A stretch of 64,000 bases of DNA from Flaccisagitta enflata (GCA_965153355.1 OZ231127.1:71176001-71240000), one strand, 5' to 3'; counted from the stretch's first letter, positions 1 to 11,420 are shown. Notes: generated from the letters alone by a model not told the origin. A program made the numbers and translations.

Positions 1-63
1 GCTCTTTTACCTGCTTTTTTTTCTTCCTCATTCTTCTGCTTCTTCTGCTTGTACTTTTTCCTT

Positions 64-178
<115 letters not shown>

Positions 179-607
179 CATCATCATTCTCATCCCTCAT
201 TTTTATGAACTAAGTTTCCTTTCACTTTCTCCTCTTCCTTTTTCCTAACATGTTACTCCTACAACGATTCCATTATCGGACGTGGGGGCTAGTTGCACCC
301 CCGTCCTGCTCTTGCTCTTCCTCCTCTTCCTGCTCCTCTTTCTCCCCCTCCTCTTCCTGCTCCTCCTCCTCCCCCTCCTCCATAGTTGCACCCCCGCAGG
401 AATTCAATAACGACTCCCAGATTGAAAAAAGAGAGAAATATTATAACTGCGAGCCAAAGCAAAGCACTGCCGCAAAAACTCGTTTGGCTCCACATGAAAA
501 AAAGATATTCCCTCTTCTTTTAAAGAAAAAAAAAATCGTCTGTTTTTGTCTTTGTAAATGTCTCTCTGTAACTTTGTCTCCTTTAACTGGCCCTCTTTTT
601 CTGTCTG
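179..607. other. Pyrimidine-rich spacer, no gene seen
   Basis: The stretch holds a CTCCTC-rich segment at about 300-380 bracketed by two direct copies of TAGTTGCACCCCCG (about 291 and 383). The open frames here are low-complexity Ser/Cys/Pro or Gly/Arg translations, and I see no support for coding. Confidence 0.6.
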
Positions 608-835
608 TTTTTAGTCGCGTGCTACGCGACTCTACACCCTGCTTTGTAGGTCCGTTGGTCCATCCATCCGTCGGTCCGTTGTTCCGTCGGTCCGTCCTTC
701 GGTCCGTCACACTTAACTTTTTTTGGGTTTTTGCGGTCTTTGGCCTCACTGCTCCTGCCCAAGCCATCAAGTGACCTCAAATATGGCCCCTGCCCACCCG
801 CACGCGACTGGGGTAGCCGTGTATCCGGCCTTGTT
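608..835 (+). repeat. Dispersed repeat family A, full copy
   Basis: Reference copy of the commonest interspersed repeat in this window. Its head is TTTTTAGTCGCGTGCTACGC, then CTCTACACC and a CCGTCGGTCCGT core, then CACTTAACTTTTTTTGGG, then GCTCCTGCCC, then GGCCCCTGCCCACCCGCACG, and a tail GGGGTAGCCGTGTATCCGGC followed by CTTGTT. The head is a near-perfect hairpin, and its CGCGTGC motif recurs inverted near the tail. No coding capacity is seen. The class (SINE-like or MITE-like) is not decided: I see no pol III boxes and no consistent target duplication. Confidence 0.88.
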
Positions 836-1093
836 GTGTGGAAAAGCTATTTTTCTCTTTATTTTTTTTTCTTTTTTCTTTCTTTCTTTCCCTTTAGATT
901 GTTCAAAATTTCATAACCTAGATATTTGAAGAAAGAGTTACTATTCTTACATTTTTATCACACTGTTGTTTTTTCCTTAGAGGGATGCCATATCTTTGTA
1001 TAATAATCTGACCATGAGTTTCCCGTGTCCCGACGACATCCACATATACTGTATCTCGTTTTTATTGTCGGCCTTTCTGTTTGCTTGTCTGTA

Positions 1094-1095
<2 letters not shown>

Positions 1096-1127
<32 letters not shown>
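1096..1127. repeat. (TC)n microsatellite
   Basis: Short perfect TC run. Confidence 0.95.
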
Positions 1128-1131
<4 letters not shown>

Positions 1132-1324
1132 TCCACTGAAGCGAAAGGATGGGATCGCGGCATTGTTTCTTTAGCGTTGAGCCTACGCTTGGATTCCCAC
1201 CTCCAAGCTCCAGCATGTTTCTTTCATTCATCCAGCTCTTTCCTCCCCCTCTCTTTCCAACATGGCAGACTTGTTTTGATCGTTTAAAGTCGGTTTACTG
1301 CGATTTAAGGCAGTGTCGAGAATA

Positions 1325-1530
1325 CGAGGGTCGGATACACGGCTACCCAAGTCGCACATGGGTGGGCAGGGGCAGTTGTAGAATAGGAAAACATTTTGGC
1401 ATGGGCAGTTATGCTAAAACCGCCGAAAAGCAAAGCGCCTTTGACCGACCAACCAACGGACCAACCAACCGATCGACCAACCGACCGACCCACGATGCGG
1501 GTTAGAGAGTTGCGTTCGCGCGACTAAAAA
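1325..1530 (-). repeat. Dispersed repeat family A copy (minus)
   Basis: Reverse-complement order: GGATACACGGCTACCC, GGTGGGCAGGGGCAG, the core ACCAACCGACCGACC, then GAGTTGCGTTCGCGCGACTA. Diverged from the copy at 608 but collinear with it. Confidence 0.82.
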
Positions 1531-1537
1531 GGCTTAC

Positions 1538-2282
1538 TGCACATTACGGGAGGGGCAGCCATGCAAATACCGCCCAAAACGTTATGGACAAACCGACAGA
1601 AAAACGGTTGAATAAACGGGCCGACCAACATAGTTCACAGTAGCCCAGAGCTTGACGCCAGTTGACCGGAAATGATCGTCACCAACTGAAGTGGTTTCAT
1701 GACCCTGATGGTGCATAGAATACATATCTAGAACAAATGAAATCTGTTTTGGGGCGCTTTTAAAGATATCTAAAAAAATAGTACTATTTTACTGTATTTC
1801 TTACCATAACTCTTTGTGATAAATCTTTTTGATAATTTTGACTGCAGATTTGATCTCAGATGATAGTTTCCGGTTCGTTTGATATGTCACACTATATACT
1901 TTTGCAAAAAAAACAAAAAGTTAAATTTTGCTATTTAACATTGTTTTATGTAGTAATGTGACCAAAAAATAAGCTTTTAATTCTTTTGCAAAAGTATATA
2001 GTGTGACATATCAAACGAACCGGAAACTATCATCTGAGATCAAATCTGCAGTCAAAACTATCACAAAAATTCATCATAAAGAGTTATGGTAAAAAATACA
2101 ATAAAATAGTACTATTTTTTTAGATATCTTAAAAAGCGCCCCAAAACAGATTTCATTTGTTCTAGATATGTATTCTATGCGCCATCAGGGTCATGAAACC
2201 ACTTCAGTTGGTGACGATCATTTCAGGTCAACTGGCGTCAAGCTCTGGGCTACTGTGAGTTGCGCGCATACGACTGAATTTT
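1538..2282 (-). repeat. Family A partial copy, split by a foldback element
   Basis: The left part (1538-1635) carries GGGGCAGCCATGC, CCGCCCAAAACG and GGGCCGACCAACATAGTT. The head resumes at 2258 as AGTTGCGCGCATACGACTGA. Removing 1636-2257 and one AGTT restores the order seen in other minus-strand copies (core, GAGTTGCG, CGCGACTA). This shows that the foldback element inserted into a pre-existing family A copy. Confidence 0.8.
1636..2257. mobile_element. 622-bp foldback (long-TIR) element with AGTT target duplication
   Basis: Near-perfect inverted arms of about 275 bp (1636-1910 and about 1985-2257) flank a loop of about 75 bp. The termini are CACAGTAGCCCAGAGC and GCTCTGGGCTACTGTG. Direct 4-bp flanks AGTT lie at 1632-1635 and 2258-2261, and the interrupted family A copy independently fixes the boundaries. 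Arm motifs include TGATCGTCACCAACTGAAG and, next to the loop, TTTGATATGTCACACTATAT. There is no coding frame, so it would depend on a transposase supplied elsewhere. The CAC start plus 4-bp duplication would suit Chapaev-type elements, which is inference only. Confidence 0.93.
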
Positions 2283-3202
2283 TTATTTGATATTTATGAT
2301 ATGAGGTGTTCATATTCGTCAGGTTTTTTCCTTAATTTCTTTGATAATTTTGTTATTTATTTATTTGTGAGACTATTTATACAAAAAGATTTTTTTCAGA
2401 TAAACTTTTTCACTTTTTGTTGCACACTTCATAAATATTTCTCTCAAAATTGCTTATCTTTTACCAATGTCAAATAAAGGACGTTAGGGCGTTGCAAAAA
2501 GCTGACAGAATTAGGATGTTGCATAATCCTTGGATATCATGGAAAGTCTTTGAGTTTCTTCGAAGCGTAAAGCTGCCCCATCCGTTTTATCTATTATACA
2601 ATGATGGTTTATCTATTATACAATGATGGATAAAGAAAAGCCAATAGTGAAAGAATTAACTAAAAGGCCCCCCCCCAAAAAAAAGAGCCAGTTTATCTCT
2701 GCTGGAGAGTGATTTCATGATGGGACAACAATAGATTTTGAGTCTTGAGCTTTTTTGGCGCCATAACTGGTGTAAAAACTTCTTTCTTGGTTTACGATAA
2801 AATCTCAAAATGAGAAGAGGAAGAGGAGGAGGAGGAGAAGGAGGAGGAGGCGGGAGAGGATGAAGCAAAATTGAAAAGACGAAAACTCAAAGAGGTCGCA
2901 AGCGAAAGTAGTGGCCATGTACCATGTCGTTCTTGTATGGGGACAATGGGGAGGGGGGGTTGATAAAAAGAGAATGGACTACTTAGTAAACTAGGTGGCA
3001 ATGCGTGGTTTGCGTGTAATAAGTATCCTATCTTGGTTTTCATGGTTTTTAGTGGTTGAAAATCACCTTAATTTTTCCCTTCATATCAATATCAACAGTG
3101 AATAATGAGGAAGGCAATCGATGTCCGGTTGAATTGACTAACAAGACTGATTCATACAAGATAGAATAAAAAAAGATATTATCGTCATTAAATACGAAAA
3201 AA
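2283..3202. other. Unassigned AT-rich spacer
   Basis: No gene recognised. It contains a perfect tandem duplication of TTTATCTATTATACAATGAT plus GG at about 2585-2630, and a GGA-rich purine tract at about 2815-2862 that generates spurious Ser/Pro frames on the other strand. Confidence 0.6.
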
Positions 3203-3484
3203 TGTCGCAAACGCATAGGTTGGTCAGTGGTACCCATGCCCTGCTTAAGTAGGTTATGATTGTAGTTTTAGGAGGGAGCAGGGCAGCGGCCCCAAAAGAG
3301 GTCGATGACCTATGCTTTCACACATATGGGGAATTTTCTCCTCCTCCTCCTCCTCCACACCCTCCTCCCCAAACCTCCAGACCCATATCTCAGCCTCCAG
3401 GCCCTTATCCCAGCCTCGAGGCCAAAATCTCAGTCTTGAGGCCCAAATCCCTTGAGGCTGGAATTTGGGCCGCTGCCCAAAAGT
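3203..3484 (+). repeat. Dispersed repeat family C, subfamily I, shortened copy
   Basis: The head GTCGCAAACGC...GGTCAGTGGTACCCATGCCC is followed by GCAGGGCAGCGGCCCC, GATGACCTATGCTTTCACAC and a CTCCTC run. A short minisatellite of CAGCCTCGAGGCC-like units follows, and it ends GGGCCGCTGCCCAAAAG. The right arm lacks the GATGACCTATGC part present at 20218-20826, so it is internally deleted. Confidence 0.85.
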
Positions 3485-3544
3485 AGAAAGGATTGACAAT
3501 TTTTTCGCTGCAATCGATAGGTCGTAACATGATCCTTTGCTTCT

Positions 3545-4085
3545 CCCTCCTCTACGTCGCCGCAATTGACGTCATTGGCAACTTGCAATCAGAAAATAGT
3601 GCACTGTGCGCCATAGTTGACGTTATTGGAAAATTGCTATCAAAAGATAGTGTATGATGCGCCATAATTAACATCATTGAAACCATTCAATCAGTATATG
3701 ATGCTCTATATCCCACAGCGTCATTGAAAACTTACCATAAGCATTTAGCGCACTAAGCGCCATAGTTGACGTCATTCAAAAAATGCTATCAAAAGATAGT
3801 GCACTATGCTATCAAAAGATAGTGCACTTTGTGCCATAGTTGACGCCATTGGAAAATTGTTATCAAAATATAGTGCACTATGCGCCATAGTTAACATCAT
3901 TGAAACTATTCAACCAGTATATGATGCTCTATATACCATGAGTAGTGTCATTGGAAACTTACCATAAGCAATGCGGATAGTATATATTCAAGCATATAGC
4001 GCACTATGCGCCATAGTTAGCATCATTGGAAACTTGATCTAAGCCAATAGTGCACTATGCAAAGTTAACATCATTGTAAACTTGC
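3545..4085. repeat. Degenerate tandem array with CRE-like TTGACGTCATTGG units
   Basis: Repeats of roughly 55-75 bp are built from GTGCACTATGCGCCATAG, TTGACGTCATTGGAAA or its variant TTAACATCATTGAAA, and CTATCAAAAGATA. GCGCCATAGT recurs about seven times, and the palindrome TGACGTCA appears intact at about 3569 and 3766 and mutated elsewhere. No open frame runs through it. The CRE-like octamers may be incidental to the repeat unit. Confidence 0.8.
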
Positions 4086-4860
4086 TGCATGGTTATTGTA
4101 TGGACAAAGGATCAGAATATACACAAATAAATAAAGAAAATTGAGTTGGACGTGGTACTTTCCAAATTTTCAGAAGGGAAGTAATGAAACAATAGAGTAA
4201 TCATGTCCTTCTTGACAAGGTCTTGAACACTGTGTGGTAAGCTCAATTTCATGATCGTTGATGCATTTAAAGCACTTCTTGCTTACTCACAAACCTGCTC
4301 AGTGCTCTCTACGCACTGCCAAATCTTTCCATTTCAATAACATGCACATTTGTGTTCTCAGTCACGGACAAACCTTGCCATGTCGGTTGGCCGGTCGGTT
4401 CTTCTGTCTGTCTGACAGTCCGTTCAAAATATAGTTAAAATTTAGTCTTTTTTTGGTCATTTCAATTGTGTTACTGCCTATAGGTCATTGTAAAGTAGGT
4501 AAGTACGAAATACTGTTGTACTGTAATTTTGTGGTACTGTAGCATTGTCTACCGCGACTTTTGCCCTGTGTAGGGCTTGTTGCAGTCTTATGCTCTCAGT
4601 CGTTCAATGGTTCATTAGATAGTAAATGTCGATGGTTGGGAGATTTAATAAACAGTTCTCATCAAGCTCTTTCAAAATTTAAAGCACATATCCTGACTTT
4701 ATTCCCCTGTCCCATATCTCTCTGAAATAGAGGAACTCCTTCTCCCTCTAATCCCCTTATTATGCGGTGAAGATCAACTAGACAACATCAACAACAACAA
4801 CAACGATGGCAACTATTTATGTAGTCCTTGTTATCAATTTAAGTTCCGTGCAGCTGAAAC

Positions 4861-4865
<5 letters not shown>
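4086..4865. other. Unassigned spacer with a degenerate family A core
   Basis: No gene is seen. Around 4370-4470, CGGACAAACCTTGCC followed by GGTTGGCCGGTCGGTTC and TTTAGTCTTTTTTTGGTCAT looks like an eroded family A core. Confidence 0.5.

Positions 4866-4951
<86 letters not shown>
4866..4951. repeat. (GA)n microsatellite
   Basis: About 43 perfect GA units. Confidence 0.97.
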
Positions 4952-4953
<2 letters not shown>

Positions 4954-5084
4954 ATAGAGAGTAGATAAGAAGAAAGAAAGGAAAGAGAAAGTGGATGGGA
5001 TTGTTTGTTCAGCCTCTGCACTAACCATCGTCTTGAGATTCAAGACTCGAGTGATGTTTTCCTTTCTTCTAAGCGCGTGTTTAT

Positions 5085-5425
5085 ATTGTGATTGTTGTCC
5101 TGTGTTATTGTTGGCATCGTAGTCATGTGTCGTTGTTGCGATAGTTTTCATGTGTTATTGTTGGTAGTCGTCATATATTTTGATTGTGATTTTTGCCATG
5201 TACTACAAAAAAGGTTTTGATGTGTTATCATTGTGATTGCTGTCATATGAGTTGTTGGTATTGTTGTCATGTATTTTAACTGTGATGCATGATGGTTGTC
5301 ATGTGTTTTTGTTGGGATTGTTGACATGTGTAATGTTGAGATTATTGTCTTAGGCTTCAAACCGTGTAATACTTTGCATCTTATTACATATCATATGAAT
5401 CTTGTCATATGTGGTTGTCTCTATG
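5085..5425. repeat. Degenerate TG-rich minisatellite
   Basis: Irregular repetition of the theme TTGTCATGTGTTATTGTTGG with a spacing of roughly 35-45 bp. Heavily mutated, with no coding support. Confidence 0.55.
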
Positions 5426-5691
5426 AGGTCATGTTTTATGGCGTCGAGTCACGGTATGTTCGAATGAATAGTAGTCCACTGTATGATTAACTTTTTATAT
5501 TATTTTCCCTTCTCCTCCTTTTCCTCATCTTGCTCTCTCGACGCAACATCCGCGACAAAAGGTAAGTCATTAGAATGCATTGTTTGACAGTTGAATAAAT
5601 CTCAATAATAGCCATCAAGCTACCATGCGCCCAAATTTTACCCGCACTGCTGGTTGCTCTTGATGGATTTTTGCAACAACATTTGTTTTTT

Positions 5692-5696
<5 letters not shown>

Positions 5697-5742
<46 letters not shown>
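5697..5742. repeat. (TC)n microsatellite
   Basis: Perfect TC run. The flanking sequence (5426-5696, 5743-6030) shows no gene. Confidence 0.96.
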
Positions 5743-5747
<5 letters not shown>

Positions 5748-6030
5748 TATTTGCAAGTGTGTTCCTCAAGTTTTGTAACAGAACTTAGAAGTTTTTTCCG
5801 CACTTGATGGTTTTCATATCCAAAGTTTAGTTGCTATCAATGTCTATGAGATCAGGGAAAGGGGGAGGGGGGGCTGCAATGTACTCAACATGTGACCAGA
5901 ATTAAACTTTTGATTGATTCTCAACTTCTCATATTATAAATTAATGTCTCCCTATGCATTGGGACAGATCCACTTATGAAACAATTTTGATTATCTCAAT
6001 GTAAGGAACCGAGATTTGATGAGCAATGGA

Positions 6031-6176
6031 TTTTTAGTCGCGGACACGCGACTCTACACCGTGCCGTGTCGGCCGGTCGGTAGGTCGGTAGGACGGTCCG
6101 TGAATTCTGAGCGGTTTTTGAATTACTGCTCCTGGCCAACCGTCCGCGACTGGATTGCCGTGTATCCGGCCTTGTT
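6031..6176 (+). repeat. Dispersed repeat family A, short copy
   Basis: The head TTTTTAGTCGCGGACACGCG leads to CTCTACACCGTGCC, a GGTCGGTAGG core, ATTACTGCTCCTGGCC and CGTCCGCGACTGG, and the tail GCCGTGTATCCGGCCTTGTT. About 80 bp shorter than the copy at 608. Confidence 0.85.
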
Positions 6177-6294
6177 AATCATAGTTCAGCTTGTTTTGAT
6201 ATGTCCTATGACATAGGCTACATGATTTACAAAAATGACAAATACTGCGGAAACCAAGAGTTAATTTTGAAGTGGTTCCCGAGGGGAGAGGGAG

Positions 6295-6301
<7 letters not shown>

Positions 6302-6389
<88 letters not shown>
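6302..6389. repeat. (GA)n microsatellite with purine-rich flank
   Basis: About 44 GA units. The following 230 bp are AG-rich (GAGAAGAGAGAC and similar) and non-coding. Confidence 0.97.
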
Positions 6390-6391
<2 letters not shown>

Positions 6392-6748
6392 AGATGCGGG
6401 ATGGAGTTTGATTGAGAGAAGTGAGAAGAGAGACAGAATGAATGAGAAAGACAGACAAATAAAGGAGGAGAAAAACAAAGAAAGCAAGGAAGCATGGAAG
6501 CATACAAAGAAGGAGAAGGGAAGAGAGACAGCTACAGGCATGGCTGAAATAAGAGCAAAAAAGGATGAAGAGTGAAAAACGATGACACAGGAAGGGAGGG
6601 AATTTTCTCTACACACTTGTCTTCTTCTTCCTTCTCTAGCTCAAACAAAAATGATTGCTCCGCCTTCAAAGGCAACAGTTGGTGCGCCAAGGAACTATAA
6701 TGTTCCATTGGCAGCGTTCACAACGCCATGATGAGGAAAATTAGCATT

Positions 6749-6990
6749 TTTAAATGCGGACACGCAACTCTATAAAAGGCTCTTAGTGTCAATCCGTCCA
6801 TCGGTCCATCCATTTGTCGGTCCGTCCATCCATCGGCCCAACTGTCCGTCTTTCCGTTGATCCGCGATGAATGGAAAACAAGCGTTTTAGATAATTTATG
6901 TGTATGTTTGTGTTTGGGGTGGGGGTGTGTGGATTGGGGTTGAATGTCCCTGCCCACCCGTCCGCAACAATATTGTCACCCCGTGTCATT
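6749..6990 (+). repeat. Dispersed repeat family B copy
   Basis: GCGGACACGCAACTCTATAA is followed by a CCGTCCATCGGTCC core, a G-rich GGGGTGGGGGTG stretch, then GTCCCTGCCCACCCGTCCGC and AACAATATTGTCACC. Collinear with 36205-36500 and 56398-56575. It shares the CTCTA and TGCCCACCCG blocks with family A, so B is probably a related family. Confidence 0.8.
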
Positions 6991-7200
6991 TTTTTAACCT
7001 CTTTTTGAAATGGCTAAATTTCATCATTTTCCCCATTTACCATCTTGAGCAAAAAAGTAATGATGAAGGCACACTTTTTGTTACTAGCTCATGGTTCTTT
7101 GATTCAATTCCTTGAGAAACCGGTACAAGAGGGCAAGTGAATTTCAAAAAAACATATAAGATAATTCAGGAGCATTGATGAAAAGGGCTAACTAAATATT

Positions 7201-7335
7201 TGGGCAGGGGCAATGATGCAAAAACCGCCTGTAAATAAAAAAAGTAATGTATTACCGGCCAACTGACCGACAGATGGATGGACGGATAGTCATACAGACA
7301 GAGATGGTTCACAGAGTCACGTGCACGCGACTAGA
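7201..7335 (-). repeat. Family A copy (minus), 5'-truncated
   Basis: Begins at TGGGCAGGGGCAATGATGC, passes AAAACCGCC and AAAAAAGTAATGT, then a GACCGACAGATGGATGGACG core, and ends GTCACGTGCACGCGACTAGA. The tail block is missing. A further eroded fragment (GCAAAAACTGCCCAGAAACG) follows at about 7385. Confidence 0.75.
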
Positions 7336-7725
7336 AATGAATAGAGACAAACCTTGTGGTGGCATGCTGTTGTCTTAGTAGCAGTATCGCAAAAACTGCC
7401 CAGAAACGGAAAACGCATGGACAGATATCCACTCTCCGGCTAGACTGACTGAATGGCACGGCAACGTAGAAACAATTGCAAGTGATTCAATGATGATACT
7501 TACCAACATGCCTGTTACGAATCAAAAAATGAATGAATTCAGAGGAGACTGTTACGAGTGCACATATTTTAGACTTGGCTTATAGAAATGGCTATGCAAT
7601 CTGATAGGTGTTTCCATGATCTGATGATATCTGGGTCTAACAATAAAATTTTCAGAAATGTGCAGAGAATGTTTTCAGGGGGTACAAAAGAGGCAAAATT
7701 GAGAGGAAGAGAGGGAAAAATGAGC

Positions 7726-7841
<116 letters not shown>

Positions 7842-8060
7842 TGAAGCCTTGGACGTGCGCCTTTTAATATGGATGCATGTGTCTGCACACGCTTTCAGGA
7901 CGCAATTTCTGTGCATTGAGCGCATTCACTCTTCTTATTTGCGCAAATATGGAAACAAATGAAAAAAAGGCGACAGTCGGTAAGAAAAAGGCATAAAAAT
8001 CACTGACAGGAAATGGCAGGAGAATTTCTCTTTTTCTTGCTCTCCCCCCTTTATTCCCTT

Positions 8061-8061
<1 letters not shown>

Positions 8062-8101
<40 letters not shown>
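8062..8101. repeat. (TC)n microsatellite
   Basis: Perfect TC run. Confidence 0.95.
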
Positions 8102-8108
<7 letters not shown>

Positions 8109-8309
8109 GTTCTTCTCCTTTAGCTCCATCTATGGCTCTTTTTTTTTTTGGCTGCTGCGACGCTCGCATATAAAGAGAAACTGGGAGCCCTAAGTCAGGG
8201 AAAGTGCACTGCATTAAGTTGATGTTTCTCTTTGGGCGAAATCGCCAAGGTTTGCCGTCCTAGGTTTGCCTTCTAACTCAACCGTCCAGATATCAAAAAC
8301 ATAAAAAGA

Positions 8310-8310
<1 letters not shown>

Positions 8311-8392
<82 letters not shown>
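8311..8392. repeat. (GA)n microsatellite
   Basis: About 40 GA units. Confidence 0.97.
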
Positions 8393-8393
<1 letters not shown>

Positions 8394-9437
8394 AGCTTTG
8401 TGAATTGGGCGCAGATAAGCGTTGCTGAGGTATGAAATGATTATGACGTTCAGGTGTGTCAAACACGGGTGATGTCCGATTTCGTAACACTAAAATAGGG
8501 ATTTTGATTTCAAAACGATCGCCATTTTTCTTTTTTAAAAATTCTATCAGGGACAAATTTTCTTGCGATCAAAATCAAATGATATGTCAGTTCTCTTGTT
8601 TGCCAAGAAACCGATAATTTACTTAAAGAAATACCATTCTTCAGTGTAAAATTTTTTATGTGAAAGAACTAAGTAGGCTACTGTTTAGTTTTACACCATA
8701 AAAAATGATTCAAACTCCTAAACAACTATGGCAAATGAAATAAAGTCAATTTTATGATTACAACGATATGCAAATTAGGGGCAAAACAAGGGGTTTGAAA
8801 AAAATGAAAGATAAGCGAAATACAAAAAAGGTGAGGGCCTCTAAATTAGTAGCCCCATGTTGTCCTAGTATTATAACTCCATAGAATAATGTTTTGCATA
8901 TTGGCATACCCGATTATGACATCATTTTTTCTTTTATCTTGTGGTTTTCCTCAGACTGATTTTATGCAAATCTTCGTATTGCGTATGGGAATTAACAGAA
9001 ATATGAGAAAATAAATATGATAAATATCATGCTATCAAATGTGATTTTAAATCGTTTTTTAAATGTCAATCATGAACGTGATTTAATGTTAAATAGGTAT
9101 ATTTTAACGGCATAACTAATAAATAGCCTGGAGGAATCTCTTTGATAATTGCAAATCTTGGAGTTGTGTGCATTTACTTTTGGTTGTAACCCCGGCAACC
9201 CTCGGGTGCTTTTTTCATACCAGATCATCAGACAGGCCAGTGTCAGGCAAACAGTCAGGCAGGTAGGCAGAAAAAAAAGATTCGGAAAGAGGTATAGAAA
9301 GGGAGGTTGACCCAAAAGTGTGGAAGCCGCAATTGGGAGTTACGTCAGACACTGTGACGTTGAATGAAGTCTATCACGAGGAAAACAGGGCTGGAGAATG
9401 TGGGCGAAACATAAAATGGGACAGCTTCCAAGGGTGG
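8393..9437. other. Unassigned AT-rich DNA, possible family G repeat
   Basis: No gene is seen. About 8740-8860 resembles about 21745-21840: both carry GCAAATTAGG and then, some 75 bp later, GGTGAGGGCCT.TAAATTAGT. This suggests an old dispersed repeat, seen only as two diverged fragments. Confidence 0.4.
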
Positions 9438-9439
9438 TA

Positions 9440-9849
9440 CTACTCGACTCAATAAAAAAGCCGCACTTTTAAATGACAAATTGTCATACTGAAATTCAAA
9501 AAAACTAATCAAAATCTTAGACCATTTGAAAGCTCTTTAAAAGATCTTTCATTTGGCGCCAATCTGGTATTGCTATCTCTTTTCGTTTAGAAATGGCATT
9601 AGTTTGAGTAAAAACTTTGCCCATTTCAGTTTCGCAATCCCTATGAAAAAAATGCATTTTAGCAAAATAGTGCTTCTCTTTGCAGAGCTCTAGCTCCTAA
9701 ACCGTTTGAGATACAGATCTGGGATTGGTCTAGAATGAAAGAAAATTCAAAAATCTTTCAAATCACTTCAACAGAAAAACTTTCATATAATTTTTTTTTC
9801 TTATTCATCAACTCAAAATAGGGTGCGGCTTTTTTTTTGAGTCGAGTAG
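9440..9849. mobile_element. 410-bp TA-flanked TIR element (Tc1/mariner-like MITE)
   Basis: TIRs of 27 bp have one mismatch: they start CTACTCGACTCAA and end with the reverse complement TTGAGTCGAGTAG. Both ends are flanked by TA (9438-9439, 9850-9851), the duplication expected of Tc1/mariner/pogo elements. There is no open frame. The interior holds CATTTGGCGCCAATCTGGTA and TTTAGAAATGGCATTAGTTT, blocks also present inside the elements at 28698 and 43928. Confidence 0.93.
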
Positions 9850-10493
9850 TAAGGGAAAGAAACTTATTGAAGGGTGATAAAGAGAAAAAAAATAATCAAA
9901 GGAAATCTTTTTGATTTTTGCATATTCGCAAATTAAAAAGTCTTGGGTAAAAGACAAAGCAGGAACTTTTCATTGATGGATTTGTACGCCCATAGAAAAA
10001 CTAATCTGCCGAAACCGCTAAAGCAACCAGGAGTGTACAGTTAACATACTGTTTTCATTTGGTTTTTTTTTCCTAATCTATTTTTATATTGTCTATGTTG
10101 GAATGGACATCAACGGAAGACAATTCTTGGAGCATGTCATGGTGATTGACAGCACATTATTATCTCCCAGTACATAATCTTTGGCGCTTTTACCGAATAA
10201 AGCACAATGCAATACACATATTAACGCGATAACACGCCCTTGCCTGCCGCAATTTTCTGATTTTTAGAAATGCTGGCCTAATTACATGTGATGCTTGCCT
10301 TTTCATTTTTCACGCTTCATGAACTTTTTAGATTATCATAGTTATTAGAAAACAAGGACTGATAACATTGAACTTCCAATATTCAAGTCAATTCCAGAGA
10401 CAAGAGAATCAAAAGAAAGCTACCATTTGCTTGTCTTTCTTCTTTCTACTCATGGCTAATTTTTCTCTCTCGTGCCGCAACGTCCGTTGCTAT

Positions 10494-10494
<1 letters not shown>
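9850..10494. other. Unassigned spacer
   Basis: Mixed AT-rich sequence with no recognised gene or repeat. Confidence 0.5.
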
Positions 10495-10496
<2 letters not shown>

Positions 10497-10550
<54 letters not shown>

Positions 10551-10564
10551 CTCTCTCTCTCTCT
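10497..10564. repeat. (TC)n microsatellite
   Basis: TC run with one interruption (CTCGCT). Confidence 0.96.
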
Positions 10565-10763
10565 TTCTCTGTGTGCTCGTCTGTCTCTTTGGCAAACCGA
10601 CAGGTCAAAGCAGAGTGAACCGGGTGAATCTACAGTCGGTAGTGAAAAGAAACTGAATTGCAATGAATGGCATCCAGCTGAACTGAATGGCGACACGGAT
10701 GACTAAATGGAGAAGAAAAACAGGAAAAAGAAGAGAGATAAAAGTTATAAAAGAGGAAACAAT

Positions 10764-10768
<5 letters not shown>

Positions 10769-10829
<61 letters not shown>
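10769..10829. repeat. (GA)n microsatellite
   Basis: About 30 GA units. Confidence 0.96.
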
Positions 10830-10832
<3 letters not shown>

Positions 10833-11021
10833 CGCCGGAATTGAATCACTTTGAGATACAATACCACGTGCATGGAGTGCAAAGTAGTGAAAACTAGCAC
10901 AATGATTGTATTTCCTCTCGCATCCTCTTTTAATGATATGATTTTTACCGACTCCCTTGACATGCGCTTTGCTTCGGCAAAGTTTTGCAGGATCATGGAA
11001 GCATGGTAACTTAAATGAAAG

Positions 11022-11111
11022 AGAAAAAAGAAAAAAGAAAAAAGAAAAAAGAAAAAATAAAAAAGAAAAAAGAAAAAAGAAAAAAGAAAAAAGAAAAAAG
11101 AAAAAAGAAAA
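11022..11111. repeat. (AAAAAG)n array in a purine tract
   Basis: About 13 hexanucleotide units. Purine richness continues to about 11360 as GGAGGA and AGAAGA runs. The Lys/Arg frames across it are low-complexity. Confidence 0.93.
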
Positions 11112-11420
11112 AGAGATGAAATGGGCTGAGTTGAAATTTTGTGGAAAAGTGTCGCAAACAAAATGTCAAGAGAAAAGAGGCGTGAAAACAGGAAGAGAGA
11201 CAGAGGTAAAGATGAGGAGGAGGAGGAGGCAAAGAAGGCCTAGGAGAAGTAGAAGAAAAAGACAGAGAGGTAAGCCGAAAAAGTGAAATAGAAGCCGACA
11301 ACTGAGAGAAAAATCGAGAACCTAAATCTCAAGAAGGCGGCGGAGGAAAAGGAGAATCTACTTAAGCAACGATTTCAAATGGTCAGCGGTACTCTCTTTC
11401 AACCCTCCTCAAAAATGATA

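Noticed and set aside
3229-3260. GGTCAGTGGTACCC in family C heads as a pol III A box
   Set aside because: It loosely resembles a tRNA A box, but no B-box match is found downstream and the spacing is not conserved between subfamilies.
5148-5360. Thr/His-rich minus-strand frame
   Set aside because: It comes from the degenerate TGTTATTG-type repeat.
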